From assembly GCA_965229525.1 (NCBI GenBank), contig OZ245886.1:868001-932000 (forward strand): a DNA stretch of 64,000 nucleotides, written 5' to 3'. Shown piece by piece: positions 7,719-17,034 of this stretch. The translations under genes were made by a program, and so were the position numbers. Position 1 is the first letter of the stretch; every line of letters begins with the position of its first letter. The notes below the pieces were generated by a model. It did not search any database. It was not told the origin of the DNA and saw only the letters and a program-made list of their open reading frames with translations. The DNA is from HXMU1420-13 sp965229525 (lineage in GTDB: Bacteria > Bacteroidota > Rhodothermia > Balneolales > Balneolaceae).

Positions 7719-9434
7719 TTAATCTGAGAAAAGCGCTTTGAATGTAGAATTCACCTCAGCGAGAGTCGAACTATTCATTACTTTCTGTGCTAGTTCTTTA
7801 AATTTTTGCTGTGTATTTGTAGAAAGTAGATGTTTAATTTTTGGAATACTGTGCGTTGACATACTTAAATCGTTCACACCCAATCCGACTAAAGTTGCAG
7901 CGCCAATTGGGTCTCCTGCCAGTTCACCACAAACTGAAAGCTGGATATTATTTTTCTTCGCTGCATATACCGTTTGATAAATCAGTTGCCATACGGCCGG
8001 ATGCTTATGTTGATATAATGAACAAATTCGCTCATTACCTCTATCAACCGCTAATGCATATTGAGTGAGGTCGTTAGTTCCTATACTGAAAAAATCAATC
8101 TCTTTCGAAAAATGACTTGCGAGTAATGCTACACTCGGCACCTCTACCATAATTCCTAGTTTTATGTAGTTGTCGTAAGATACCCCTTGTTGGTCCAATT
8201 TATTTTGAACCAGGGCTAAAATTGCTTTTACTTCTCTAATCTCAAAGATGTCGGTTACCATCGGGACTAATATCTGAATTCGCCCTTGATATTTTCCTGA
8301 AACCGCTAAAATTGCCATTAATTGAGTTTCAAGCATTTCACGTTCATCAAGTAACATCCTAATTCCCCGCCAACCCAGGAAGGGATTATCCTCGTCTCCA
8401 GTTTTAATCTTCAATTTATCACCGCCCACATCAAATAATCGAATGGTGCAAACTCCAGTAGATTCGTTCAGAATTTGATTATAAAACCTGGATTGCTCCT
8501 CAAAACTTCGTTTTTCTAACCCACCATACAGAAGAGCCTCAGTTCTTAGAAGACCGATTCCTTCGGCTCCACTTTTTTTCACCTGATCTAACTCTTGAAT
8601 AAATTCAACGTTTGCTCTTAGGTGGAATGTAAATCCATCTTTAGTTACCGATTGCTCTTTGAGTTTTAAATTCTCTCTAGTTACCCGATTAAACTCTTTA
8701 ATCTTTGCCTTGTAGTCGTTAAGCGTAGAACTATTTGGGTTGAATATTATAGTACCTTCATTGGAATCTACAATTACCTTCTCAGAGTTTTTGGCAGAGA
8801 TTACTGCAGTTTTTGCGCTAACAACACATGGAATATTCAACGATTGTGCAATGATTGCAGCGTGTGAAGTAATACCTCCCTTGTCCATTACTAAAGCCGA
8901 GATACCCTGATCATGATATGCTACAAGGTCAGTCGGACTTATTTCTTTTACAACGAGTACAGAATCCTTCGGAATTTTGTATTGCTTACCTTTGTCGTTT
9001 GTAAGCTCAATCAGTCTATCTCTAAGGTTTTCGAGGTCTACAATCCTTTGTTTAAAAAGCTCAGAGCCACTTTCTTTTAATTTCTCTATAAATTGACCAA
9101 ACGTGTCGTAAATAGAATAATCTACACTAAAACGATCTTTTTCAATCAGATGATTAACCCTGGCATCAATATCAACATCGGTAACGATATGCTTTTGAGC
9201 TTCAAATATTTCTTTTGTGGCACTATCGAGATTTACAGATAAGAGCTCCAATTCTTCAAGGAAAAGCTCTTTTGCTTTAGCAAATCTTTTGAGGTGAGTG
9301 CGAATTTGAATTGGCCTGATTTTCTTGGCTGAAACTGCCTGCTTCGCATTATCAATTAACCAAACCGGGCCAACAGCAATCCCCTCGCTGCCAGCCAATC
9401 CATGGATAATTTTTTCCTCTGATATTTTTTGCAT
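7719..9434 (-). CDS. ptsI: Phosphoenolpyruvate--protein phosphotransferase (PTS enzyme I)
   Basis: The 571-residue enzyme I takes phosphate from PEP onto its own His and passes it to HPr. The phospho-histidine is His191 in GGITSHAA. The PEP-binding C-terminal barrel shows GLLRTEALLYGG, LGIMVEVPSVALL and the active-site Cys in VCGELAGDP. All catalytic elements are present. It follows ptsH with a two-base gap, so the two are cotranscribed. No sugar-specific EIIB/EIIC gene lies nearby. Confidence 0.95.
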   Translation of the reverse strand: MQKISEEKIIHGLAGSEGIAVGPVWLIDNAKQAVSAKKIRPIQIRTHLKRFAKAKELFLEELELLSVNLDSATKEIFEAQKHIVTDVDIDARVNHLIEKDRFSVDYSIYDTFGQFIEKLKESGSELFKQRIVDLENLRDRLIELTNDKGKQYKIPKDSVLVVKEISPTDLVAYHDQGISALVMDKGGITSHAAIIAQSLNIPCVVSAKTAVISAKNSEKVIVDSNEGTIIFNPNSSTLNDYKAKIKEFNRVTRENLKLKEQSVTKDGFTFHLRANVEFIQELDQVKKSGAEGIGLLRTEALLYGGLEKRSFEEQSRFYNQILNESTGVCTIRLFDVGGDKLKIKTGDEDNPFLGWRGIRMLLDEREMLETQLMAILAVSGKYQGRIQILVPMVTDIFEIREVKAILALVQNKLDQQGVSYDNYIKLGIMVEVPSVALLASHFSKEIDFFSIGTNDLTQYALAVDRGNERICSLYQHKHPAVWQLIYQTVYAAKKNNIQLSVCGELAGDPIGAATLVGLGVNDLSMSTHSIPKIKHLLSTNTQQKFKELAQKVMNSSTLAEVNSTFKALFSD

Positions 9435-9436
9435 TA

Positions 9437-9709
9437 CTACTCGTCGTCCATCCCAAATTTATTATCAACTAGATCCAGGATTGCCGTCATTGCCTCTTCT
9501 TCATCAGGGCCCGAAACTTCGAACAGTAATTCTGCCCCTTGTTCTGCGGCTAAGGTCATTACCCCAAGAATACTTTTACCATTTACTCTATAACCATACA
9601 TATGGATATAAAAATCAGATTTGAAACCACCAGCCAGTTTCACTAAAGTTGCTGATGGCCTGGCATGTAAACCCGAACTATTTTTTATGGTAACTGTTTT
9701 TTTAATCAT
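9437..9709 (-). CDS. ptsH: Phosphocarrier protein HPr
   Basis: The 90-residue HPr has His15 in SGLHARPSA, the site phosphorylated by enzyme I. Ser46 in NGKSILGV is the site used by HPr kinase in organisms that have it. Both residues are at canonical positions. It heads the ptsH-ptsI pair, and transcription diverges from gatC across a 137-base gap. The short acidic tail (GMDDE) is unremarkable. Confidence 0.95.
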   Translation of the reverse strand: MIKKTVTIKNSSGLHARPSATLVKLAGGFKSDFYIHMYGYRVNGKSILGVMTLAAEQGAELLFEVSGPDEEEAMTAILDLVDNKFGMDDE

Positions 9710-9846
9710 GCAATTATATTATTCCATGTATGGCAATATTACAAGAGTTTGTAAAAAATTGATTTCCATACTGTGTATTTTTTTACGGGCTAAAACTAAC
9801 CCTTTCTTATGATCTTTATTACCTTCAATGAACTTAAATTTTAAAT

Positions 9847-10134
9847 ATGTCTGTATCAGAAAAAGAAGTACGCTACGTAGCTGATTTAGCAAGATTACAA
9901 TTATCAGAAAATGAAGTTCAAAATCTGGCAAAAGATATGAACGATATACTTGGGTACATGGATCTTTTAAACGAGCTGGATACCGAAAATGTAGAACCTC
10001 TTGAACACGTAATTGAATTGAAAAGCAGATTACGTACAGACGAGGCAAAAACTCCTTTAAGCCATGAAGATGCTCTAAAAAATGCCCCGGATGCAGATTC
10101 TGACTATTTCCGAGTTCCTAAAGTAATTGAATAA
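9847..10134 (+). CDS. gatC: Asp-tRNA(Asn)/Glu-tRNA(Gln) amidotransferase subunit C
   Basis: The 95-residue GatC stabilises the GatCAB complex that amidates misacylated tRNA. EKEVRYVADLARLQLSENE at the N-terminus, MNDILGYMDLLNELDTENVEP in the middle and the YFRVPKVIE end are all typical. gatA and gatB are not next to it, as is common in this group. It sits 14 bases upstream of the YfhO-like gene. Confidence 0.95.
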   Translation: MSVSEKEVRYVADLARLQLSENEVQNLAKDMNDILGYMDLLNELDTENVEPLEHVIELKSRLRTDEAKTPLSHEDALKNAPDADSDYFRVPKVIE

Positions 10135-10148
10135 ACATTTTTTCTAAG

Positions 10149-12596
10149 ATGGCCGATTTCTTCTATCGACTTCCTCGATCCAGACAGCATATAATTTCTT
10201 TATTAATACTATTTGTTGTCCCGCTTGTACTTTTTTTTAACACAACACTTGGTGGTAAAGAAATTGATAGGCATGATACCGTGCAATGGCGCGCAGGTGC
10301 TGAATCAATCATCGAGTATCGAGAGCAGTTTGGTGAGGAACCCCTTTGGGCGAGCAATATGTTTGGCGGTATGCCATCATTTGTAATTTCAACGAAAACA
10401 CAAGTCCCGCATTTAAATAATCTTTCCAGGTACTTCTCAGGTATTTACCCGGCATTCCAATACTGGATAATGCTTTCCGGGATGTATGTATTTCTCATTT
10501 TGATGGGTTTTCGGCCATTATCAGCTGTTTTCGGAAGCATTACATTTGGCCTTACCACGTATTTCCCGGTCATCATTATGGCTGGCCACACCTCCAAGTT
10601 TTTTACTTTAGCCTTTGTTCCATGGACTTTCGTCGGATATTGGCTGATTACAAGAACTGATAAACGCATTTTGGGCCTCTTAGCATTAACTACTGCGTTT
10701 GCACTTGAAGTTCGCGCCGGTCACCCGCAAATCACCTACTACTTTATGTATTTGATGGGGATTTGGTGGATCTATGATAGCATAAATTGGCTTAAGACTA
10801 AGGATATCAAAAAATTCGGGGTTATTACTACAATTCTGATGTTGGGTGGAGTGATGGGAATCCTTGGAAATGCTGAAAGAACCCTTTCTCAGCAGAGTTA
10901 TGCAGAGTATAGTATTCGTGGTGGATCTGATTTAACAGGAACAACAGGGCTAGACTCAAACTACGCGTTTGCCTGGAGTCAGGGAATCTCAGAAACCCTT
11001 ACGTTATTAGTACCAAATTTATTTGGTGGTGCATCTCCTGATTATTGGGGACCTAAATCAATTACCTCAGGCCCACATTATTTAGGTGCATTTGCTTTCT
11101 TTTTTATGATTCTTGGTATCTGGAAAACAAAAAATAGGTTACTATTCGTATTTCTTGGTGTTGGGATACTAGCAATGTTTTTCTCATGGGGTAATTCATT
11201 TGCATTTCTAAATCAGTTTGCATTCAACAACATCCCCTTCTTCGATAAATTCCGAGCACCAGAAACATGGCTTGTTGTTACGTCTTTTTGTTTTACGATT
11301 GTTGCAGTTTTCGGGCTAGACGAGTTGCTCAATTCCTTAAAGGACAAACCACTTCCATTCAAATCCTTCTATAAATCCATAGGAACCGTTTTAGCCATCT
11401 TCGTTTTCGTTTTTATTCAGGTACGTGGCTTTGATTTTATCGGTAATGGGGAAGTTGAGAGGATTTCAGCTCAAATCGCTCAACAAAATCAGGTACAACC
11501 TACCAATCCCCAAGTTGTTCAAAGAGCACAAAGTTTTGTTAATCAACAATTAGTACCCGCCAGAGAAGAAAAGGCAAACGCTGATGTCTTACGATTTGGA
11601 ATTTTTATAGTGCTGGGAATAGGGATAGTGTTCGCTGTTTCTCAACATAAAATATCACCGGCAATTGCCGGAATTTCCATCGTTTTGATTGCTAGCATGG
11701 ATATGATCCAAGTTGGACAGCGCTACATGGATGAGACCAAATTCGTAACCGGAAATGTTGATTCAGAACGTCTCATATTATCCGAACGCCGCGATCAGGA
11801 TGAATACATCAAATCTCGAAATGACGCTGAAGATTATCCATATCGTGTTTTTCCGCTTGATGTAAACCCATTTTCGAATGCCGTACCTTCCTACTTCTAT
11901 CCTTCTCTTGGGGGCTATTCCGGTGCAAAATTGAGCCTTGCACAAGAAGTATTTATGGCTCCTCAAAGTCCACTATTTGGTGGTCAATATGGAATAAATC
12001 TAGGGCTGCTTAGTGCATTAAATACAAAATATATTACCTATAACCCAGGGCTTATAATTCCAGGGTTAACTCCTGTCTTCACTGGTGCTAATGGTGGCGT
12101 GGTTTATGAAAATGAGCAGGTTTTACCGAAGGCGTTTTTTGTGGATTCTGTTGCAACAGCTGAAACTGCGCAGGAAGCCTATGATTTAATTTTTGCCGAC
12201 AGAATTGATTTTTACACCACTGCTGTTGTTGAAAATTATGAACCAACTACTGGCCCCGATTCAAGCTCCTCGGTATCCGTTTCGAACTACACGGGTGCTG
12301 AAATGACCTTCGAACTCGAAAGAAGTGAACCTGGATTTTTGGTAATAAGTGAAATCTACTATCCAGATGGATGGATCGCCCTTCTGAACGGTGAAGAAAT
12401 CCCAATTTTTAAAACTAATTACCTATTAAGAGGTGTTGAAATCCCAGCCGGAACTCACACTTTAGAATTAGATTTTAGACCGTCTTCTTTTTACAATGGA
12501 GTTAAACTATCCTGGCTATCATTATTTTTTCAATTAGGTCTAGCCGGGTTCTTAGTTTTTACCGCCATAACTGATAGAAAAAAGAGTGCCGAATAA
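10149..12596 (+). CDS. YfhO-like multi-pass membrane protein (putative glycosyltransferase)
   Basis: The 815-residue integral membrane protein starts with a hydrophobic segment after a basic N-terminus (PRSRQHIISLLILFVVPLVLFF). It has many further helices, a large soluble domain near residues 530-770 (for example AEDYPYRVFPLDVNPFSNAVPSY), and a last helix near the C-terminus. The layout fits the YfhO family. In Firmicutes these proteins are linked to lipid-carrier-dependent glycosylation of cell-wall polymers. Its stop overlaps the GTG start of the next glycosyltransferase by 11 bases, tying it to the glycan cluster. Substrate is unknown. Confidence 0.85.
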   Translation: MADFFYRLPRSRQHIISLLILFVVPLVLFFNTTLGGKEIDRHDTVQWRAGAESIIEYREQFGEEPLWASNMFGGMPSFVISTKTQVPHLNNLSRYFSGIYPAFQYWIMLSGMYVFLILMGFRPLSAVFGSITFGLTTYFPVIIMAGHTSKFFTLAFVPWTFVGYWLITRTDKRILGLLALTTAFALEVRAGHPQITYYFMYLMGIWWIYDSINWLKTKDIKKFGVITTILMLGGVMGILGNAERTLSQQSYAEYSIRGGSDLTGTTGLDSNYAFAWSQGISETLTLLVPNLFGGASPDYWGPKSITSGPHYLGAFAFFFMILGIWKTKNRLLFVFLGVGILAMFFSWGNSFAFLNQFAFNNIPFFDKFRAPETWLVVTSFCFTIVAVFGLDELLNSLKDKPLPFKSFYKSIGTVLAIFVFVFIQVRGFDFIGNGEVERISAQIAQQNQVQPTNPQVVQRAQSFVNQQLVPAREEKANADVLRFGIFIVLGIGIVFAVSQHKISPAIAGISIVLIASMDMIQVGQRYMDETKFVTGNVDSERLILSERRDQDEYIKSRNDAEDYPYRVFPLDVNPFSNAVPSYFYPSLGGYSGAKLSLAQEVFMAPQSPLFGGQYGINLGLLSALNTKYITYNPGLIIPGLTPVFTGANGGVVYENEQVLPKAFFVDSVATAETAQEAYDLIFADRIDFYTTAVVENYEPTTGPDSSSSVSVSNYTGAEMTFELERSEPGFLVISEIYYPDGWIALLNGEEIPIFKTNYLLRGVEIPAGTHTLELDFRPSSFYNGVKLSWLSLFFQLGLAGFLVFTAITDRKKSAE

Positions 12597-13881
12597 AAAG
12601 GTTCTTATTGTTACTTATTACTGGCCGCCCGCTGGAGGTGCAGCTGTTTTCAGAGTTCTAAAATTCACGAAATATTTGAGAAAAAATGGTTGGGAACCAT
12701 TCATTCTAACCGTGAATAATCCTGAAAGCAGTCAGTTTGATTTATCATTAATAACTCAAATTCCGGATGACCTAAATGTTCAAAAGACGAGCAGTTTTGA
12801 ACCAAGTAAATGGATTAGCCGAATTAATGCTTCAAGTGCACAAAAAACACCGGTTGGTGCAGCACTTCAAACATCGGATGCCAGTTTTTTTAAGCGACTT
12901 ATCACCAATATCAGGCTAAATTATTTTGTGCCAGATGCTAAAATTGGCTGGATTCCATTCGCGACCAGAGAAGGGCTGAAAATCATAAAAGAGCACAAAC
13001 CGGATATAATTTTTTCTACCTCACCCCCTCCAACTGTTCATCTAATTGCGAATGATCTTTCCCAGAAAACGGGGCTGCCATGGGTTGCTGATTTTAGAGA
13101 TCCATGGACGAATATTTACTATTACGACGATAATCAGATTAACAAAAAGGCCATTGATAAAAATCTGTCGTTAGAAGATAAGGTTCTTTCAAAGGCTAGC
13201 GCGATAACGGTAGTGAATCATGGCTTTTTTAGTGATAACTATTTAAGTCTATTGAATGAAAAATCGACACGAATAACTAATGGGTTTGATGCCGATGATT
13301 TACCTCAAATCGAAAAGAATAAAACAGATTCTTTTGTTATTCGATATCTAGGACATTTTAAGAACAATCAATTTCCAACAGCACTTGTCGAGGCTCTCAA
13401 TCAATTAGCAACAGAAGTACCCTCAAAGAAACTAATCTTAGAGTTTATTGGATATGTTGATCCCGGCAATAAAGCAGCATTGAGTGATGTCAATGAAAAA
13501 ATAACGATTCAATTCAAAGAGTTTGTTCCACGCAACGAAGCAATGAAATTAATGGCATCGGCTGATGCCTTAATGATGAGTATAGGTGGAAATCAGGAAA
13601 AGAAATATGGGCTATCGCTTAAGTTATTCGACTACATCATGCATCAAAAACCCATATTAGGTTTTGGCCCCGTTGATGGTGATGCAGCCTCAATTTTGAC
13701 GGAAACCAATCTCGGTAAGATGTTCGCTTATGAAGATGTTCCAGGCGTTTCAGCATTTCTGAAATCTTTACTTTCTTCAGATTTTGATCTTCAGCCAAAT
13801 GAAGCTAACATTCAGAAGTACAACGTTAAAAACCTAACGAATACCCTGATTTCTGTATTCGAATCAGTGATTAAAAAATGA
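12586..13881 (+). CDS. Glycosyltransferase, GT4-like (GT-B fold)
   Basis: The 431-residue protein begins VLIVTYYWPPAGGAAVFRVLKFTKYLRKNGWEP, the usual N-terminal Rossmann region of GT4 enzymes that read a sugar nucleotide. DIIFSTSPPPTVHL and PWVADFRDPW follow. The C-terminal half holds FVIRYLGHFKNNQ and a SLKLFDYIMHQKP region where the family's nucleotide-sugar motif lies. The start is GTG at 12586, inside the end of the YfhO-like gene; no in-frame ATG gives the conserved N-terminus. The 3' end overlaps the next gene by ATGA. Confidence 0.88.
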   Translation: MPNKKVLIVTYYWPPAGGAAVFRVLKFTKYLRKNGWEPFILTVNNPESSQFDLSLITQIPDDLNVQKTSSFEPSKWISRINASSAQKTPVGAALQTSDASFFKRLITNIRLNYFVPDAKIGWIPFATREGLKIIKEHKPDIIFSTSPPPTVHLIANDLSQKTGLPWVADFRDPWTNIYYYDDNQINKKAIDKNLSLEDKVLSKASAITVVNHGFFSDNYLSLLNEKSTRITNGFDADDLPQIEKNKTDSFVIRYLGHFKNNQFPTALVEALNQLATEVPSKKLILEFIGYVDPGNKAALSDVNEKITIQFKEFVPRNEAMKLMASADALMMSIGGNQEKKYGLSLKLFDYIMHQKPILGFGPVDGDAASILTETNLGKMFAYEDVPGVSAFLKSLLSSDFDLQPNEANIQKYNVKNLTNTLISVFESVIKK

Positions 13882-14825
13882 AGGATTCCCTCAAAGTACT
13901 AAATCAAGAAAGAGCTGAGGCAAAAAAAAAGCCGTTAGCTGAGGAAAATTTTCTTCAGAATTTAAATTCATCTCTGGCTGAATTTGATTCAACAATAGAG
14001 GTAGAGCCTGACCATTCACAACCCATTTTATTTGTTATCGGATTGCCTAGATCGGGTACAACATTTTGTACTCAGGTTGTTCAACAAGCTTTTGAGCTTG
14101 GGTACATCAATAATTTAATGGCTCGCTTTTGGCTTGCACCTCTTACAGGAATTAAGCTATCTCAACAAATTCTTGGAGACACATCATTTGGTAGTATATC
14201 CTCAGATTATGCCACTACATCAGGATTAGATGGTCTGCATGAATTTGGATATTTCTGGAGGTATTGGCTTAAAAAAGAATCGGCGGATGACTTTATTCAC
14301 TATCAAAAAAAAGAGCCTCAAATCAATTGGAATGCACTTGCGGATGTTTTGGGAAAGATTCGCTCAGCTATAGGAAAACCTATGGTGATGAAAAACAATT
14401 TTGGCGGTTTTCATATCAATCGAATATTAAAGCACATACCAAACTCGTACTTCATTCACATTCTTCGAAATCCAATTGATGTAGCTATTTCCATAGAAAA
14501 CGCTCGTTCTATTTATTACGATGATCCAAAAACCTGGTGGTCAACAATTCCGCCAAACTACGAGGAACTAAAAAATCTTGAATTACGAGACCAAATTATC
14601 AGTCAGATTAAAGCATTAATGGAACTGTATTCAGATCAAATCACAGAAAATGATCGAACCATCGCAATCGAATATGAAGAGTTGGCTTCAAATCCAACTC
14701 AGACATTGAATTCACTCCAGGAAAAACTTGGTATTTCATTACCTATACTTAAAAACATCGAGCCATTTAAAGTGAGAGATTATAAAGGCGATGAACGCTT
14801 CAACATTTATTCTTCCTTACTCTAG
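13878..14825 (+). CDS. Sulfotransferase family protein (first of three)
   Basis: The 315-residue protein has the PAPS-binding P-loop-like motif LPRSGTTF (56-63) and a 3'-phosphate-binding-like segment YFIHILRNPIDVAISIENAR. It ends with a LASNPTQTLNSLQEKLGI helix region typical of the Sulfotransfer_3 group. It probably adds sulfate from PAPS to a glycan. The gene overlaps the GT4 gene by four bases (ATGA) and precedes the WbqC gene by two bases, so the three are cotranscribed. Acceptor is unknown. Confidence 0.88.
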   Translation: MKDSLKVLNQERAEAKKKPLAEENFLQNLNSSLAEFDSTIEVEPDHSQPILFVIGLPRSGTTFCTQVVQQAFELGYINNLMARFWLAPLTGIKLSQQILGDTSFGSISSDYATTSGLDGLHEFGYFWRYWLKKESADDFIHYQKKEPQINWNALADVLGKIRSAIGKPMVMKNNFGGFHINRILKHIPNSYFIHILRNPIDVAISIENARSIYYDDPKTWWSTIPPNYEELKNLELRDQIISQIKALMELYSDQITENDRTIAIEYEELASNPTQTLNSLQEKLGISLPILKNIEPFKVRDYKGDERFNIYSSLL

Positions 14826-14827
14826 AA

Positions 14828-15523
14828 ATGCCCATCGTTTCCATTCATCAACCTAATTTTCTACCCTGGCTTGGTTTTTTTAATAAAATAGCGAGTAGTG
14901 ATGTTTTCGTGCTACTTGACAATGTTCAATTTGTTAAAGGGCACATTTGTAATCGAAACAAAATCAAAAACAATCAGGGTAAAGCAGTCTGGATTACAGT
15001 TCCAGTAAGCCAAAAGAAGGGAACAACGATCAATTTTAATGAGCTAGGAATTGATTACAATCAAAAATGGGGGAATAAAATATTGAACCAACTTCGAGGA
15101 TCATATGGTGCTGCACCCAATTTTAAAAAGTATATGGGCGATCTTGAAGAGTTATTAATTTCAAAGACCTACACTTCCCTTGCCGACCTAAACATAAGCC
15201 TGATTCGTTATTGCTGTGCTCAGCTAAATATTGATACCAGAATCGAGATAGCATCTGAACAAAACATAGATTTTGGTAGCCAAAACGAGCAAAACTTAAA
15301 TATCTGTCTGCATTTCGGCGGTGATACATACCTGTCTGGTGAAGGTGCCAAAAAGTACAACGATGAAAATCTGTTTACTGGTGCAGGTGTTTCATTGATC
15401 TACCAGGATTTTGATCATCCGGTGTATTCTCAGTTGTACAACGAGTTTGTTCCAAATCTTTCCGTCATTGATTTACTAATGAATGAAGGGGTAGAATCTG
15501 GCAGGTTTTTTAAAATCGACTAG
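14828..15523 (+). CDS. WbqC family protein
   Basis: The 231-residue protein begins MPIVSIHQPNFLPWLGFFNK followed by SSDVFVLLDNVQFVKGHICNRNKIK, the signature of the WbqC-like family found in O-antigen and exopolysaccharide clusters. Biochemical function of most members is not settled, so none is assigned. It ends four bases inside the convergent PIG-L gene; the shared bases are CTAG. The operon context ties it to glycan modification. Confidence 0.9.
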   Translation: MPIVSIHQPNFLPWLGFFNKIASSDVFVLLDNVQFVKGHICNRNKIKNNQGKAVWITVPVSQKKGTTINFNELGIDYNQKWGNKILNQLRGSYGAAPNFKKYMGDLEELLISKTYTSLADLNISLIRYCCAQLNIDTRIEIASEQNIDFGSQNEQNLNICLHFGGDTYLSGEGAKKYNDENLFTGAGVSLIYQDFDHPVYSQLYNEFVPNLSVIDLLMNEGVESGRFFKID

Positions 15524-16164
15524 ATTTTTAGGCGTACCACTTCAAAAGCTTCTGCGTAGGATTCATTAATTTGAACACCTCGTACCCTCGCTAAACCTTC
15601 TATAAATTCTTTCGTGAAGTAGGCTCGTTGCTTTTGGAATTGAGACTCATATGTTGTCATCATTTTCCATTTCATATCGATGTGTTCTTGCGATAAGGTG
15701 ACAAAGGCTTCTGTATCAAAAGAGACATGATTCCAGGGGAGTTCATAACCCCAAATACTAGTTTGCTTAAACGCGCGTAAACCTTCGTTATAAACTACCT
15801 GATGGTCCTGATGAAGATCACTCCCAGACGGTAATAGAACTAAGTCAGGTTGAATATTCTGCTTTAGTTTTACCATCTCTTCCAACACCTCCTGTCGATG
15901 ATACGACAGCATTCGAACTTTATAGTCATAAACAAAAAGTCGTTCTCTGGGGATTCCTAATATATCCATCGATGCAAGAAACTCGTTTTTAAGAGTATCA
16001 GGATCAGCTCCTTCCGGTAAAGAAGCTCGGGCTGTAGAAAATGCCGCCACATAGATTTCTTTTCCCTCAGCGTGAAATCTCGCCAGAGTTCCCCCACAAC
16101 CAAGTTCAGCATCGTCGGTATGTGGAGCCAGAATTAATATTTTTTGTAACCTTGATGAACTCAT
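15520..16164 (-). CDS. PIG-L/LmbE family deacetylase
   Basis: The 214-residue protein has the zinc-binding ILAPHTDDAELGCGGTLARF motif (HxxDD) near the N-terminus and LLPSGSDLHQDHQVVYNEGLRAF with the third ligand region. The family removes N-acetyl groups from GlcNAc-type sugars or related conjugates. It is the last gene of a minus-strand run and follows the GT2 gene by 12 bases. A role in deacetylating the glycan built here is inference. Confidence 0.9.
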   Translation of the reverse strand: MSSSRLQKILILAPHTDDAELGCGGTLARFHAEGKEIYVAAFSTARASLPEGADPDTLKNEFLASMDILGIPRERLFVYDYKVRMLSYHRQEVLEEMVKLKQNIQPDLVLLPSGSDLHQDHQVVYNEGLRAFKQTSIWGYELPWNHVSFDTEAFVTLSQEHIDMKWKMMTTYESQFQKQRAYFTKEFIEGLARVRGVQINESYAEAFEVVRLKI

Positions 16165-16176
16165 AGGGAAATCGTT

Positions 16177-17034
16177 TTAACTGTTGGCTGAAAATTTTCG
16201 AAAAATAAAATACTGAATTGATCCTGAAATAAATTTATAGAGTAAAATTATTCTTGTTTTAATGTGCAATTTGTGAGAAAAGCCCAGTAATGATTTTGGT
16301 AAAAGATAACTATCAACTACAATTTCTCGATTATTAATATAGGAAGCCTGTTGTTGATGCACTCTAAATTGAACCAGCGTTTTAGGAACTGCAATAATTT
16401 GAAATCTGCTCATAACCCTATAAAGATACTCGTAATCCAAAGATTGTCTTAGTCTCTCATCAAACCACCCTACTTTTTCAAAAACTTCTTTTTTGAAAAG
16501 CACACAAACAGGCTCACCTATCTTATTTCTGGGTTGGGAATAAAGCTTAGGATCTTTCAAAATCTGATTTGAATTCATCGGGGAATATTTTTCAAATAGT
16601 TCATTCTCATGAAATTGTCGTTCAGATGAGAAACTTCCGATTAATTCTTTCTTGCAGTATGCAAACATCACATCTGAATTTGCTCCTTCCAAAGCATAAA
16701 CCAGGTCAGAAACACAACTCTTCAAAAGGACGTCATCCTGAAACAGAAACTTTATATAAGTACCCGATGCATGTTTTATGCAGTTATTCCAATTTGCTCC
16801 AATTCCTTTGGGAATATGAGAGATTATCTTTACTGGAAACCCGACATTATTTCTAAATTTCTGAAGAATTGAAACTGTATTATCTGAGGAATTATCATCA
16901 GAAATTACAATTTCAAGATTTTGATAATCCTGATTCTGAATAGAGTCTAGTGCTTCTTGTAGATATGTTTCCCCATTATAGGTAGGTATGCAAATTGAAA
17001 CTAACGGTAGATTATGCTGCTCGATGGCGGTCAT
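16177..17034 (-). CDS. Glycosyltransferase family 2
   Basis: The 285-residue protein has the GT-A start PLVSICIPTYNGETYLQEALDSI, the ISDDNSSDNT nucleotide-binding Asp cluster, and the FLFQDDVLL DxD-like metal site. The late segment includes WFDERLRQSLDYEYLYRVM. It probably transfers one sugar to a lipid-linked acceptor. The start overlaps the stop of the preceding sulfotransferase (ATGA), so translation is likely coupled. The base composition looks lower in G+C than in the flanking housekeeping genes. Confidence 0.9.
   Translation of the reverse strand: MTAIEQHNLPLVSICIPTYNGETYLQEALDSIQNQDYQNLEIVISDDNSSDNTVSILQKFRNNVGFPVKIISHIPKGIGANWNNCIKHASGTYIKFLFQDDVLLKSCVSDLVYALEGANSDVMFAYCKKELIGSFSSERQFHENELFEKYSPMNSNQILKDPKLYSQPRNKIGEPVCVLFKKEVFEKVGWFDERLRQSLDYEYLYRVMSRFQIIAVPKTLVQFRVHQQQASYINNREIVVDSYLLPKSLLGFSHKLHIKTRIILLYKFISGSIQYFIFRKFSANS

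Noticed and set aside
9719..10048. 109-residue minus-strand ORF across the gatC start
   Set aside because: Overlaps gatC in antisense and has no recognisable features.
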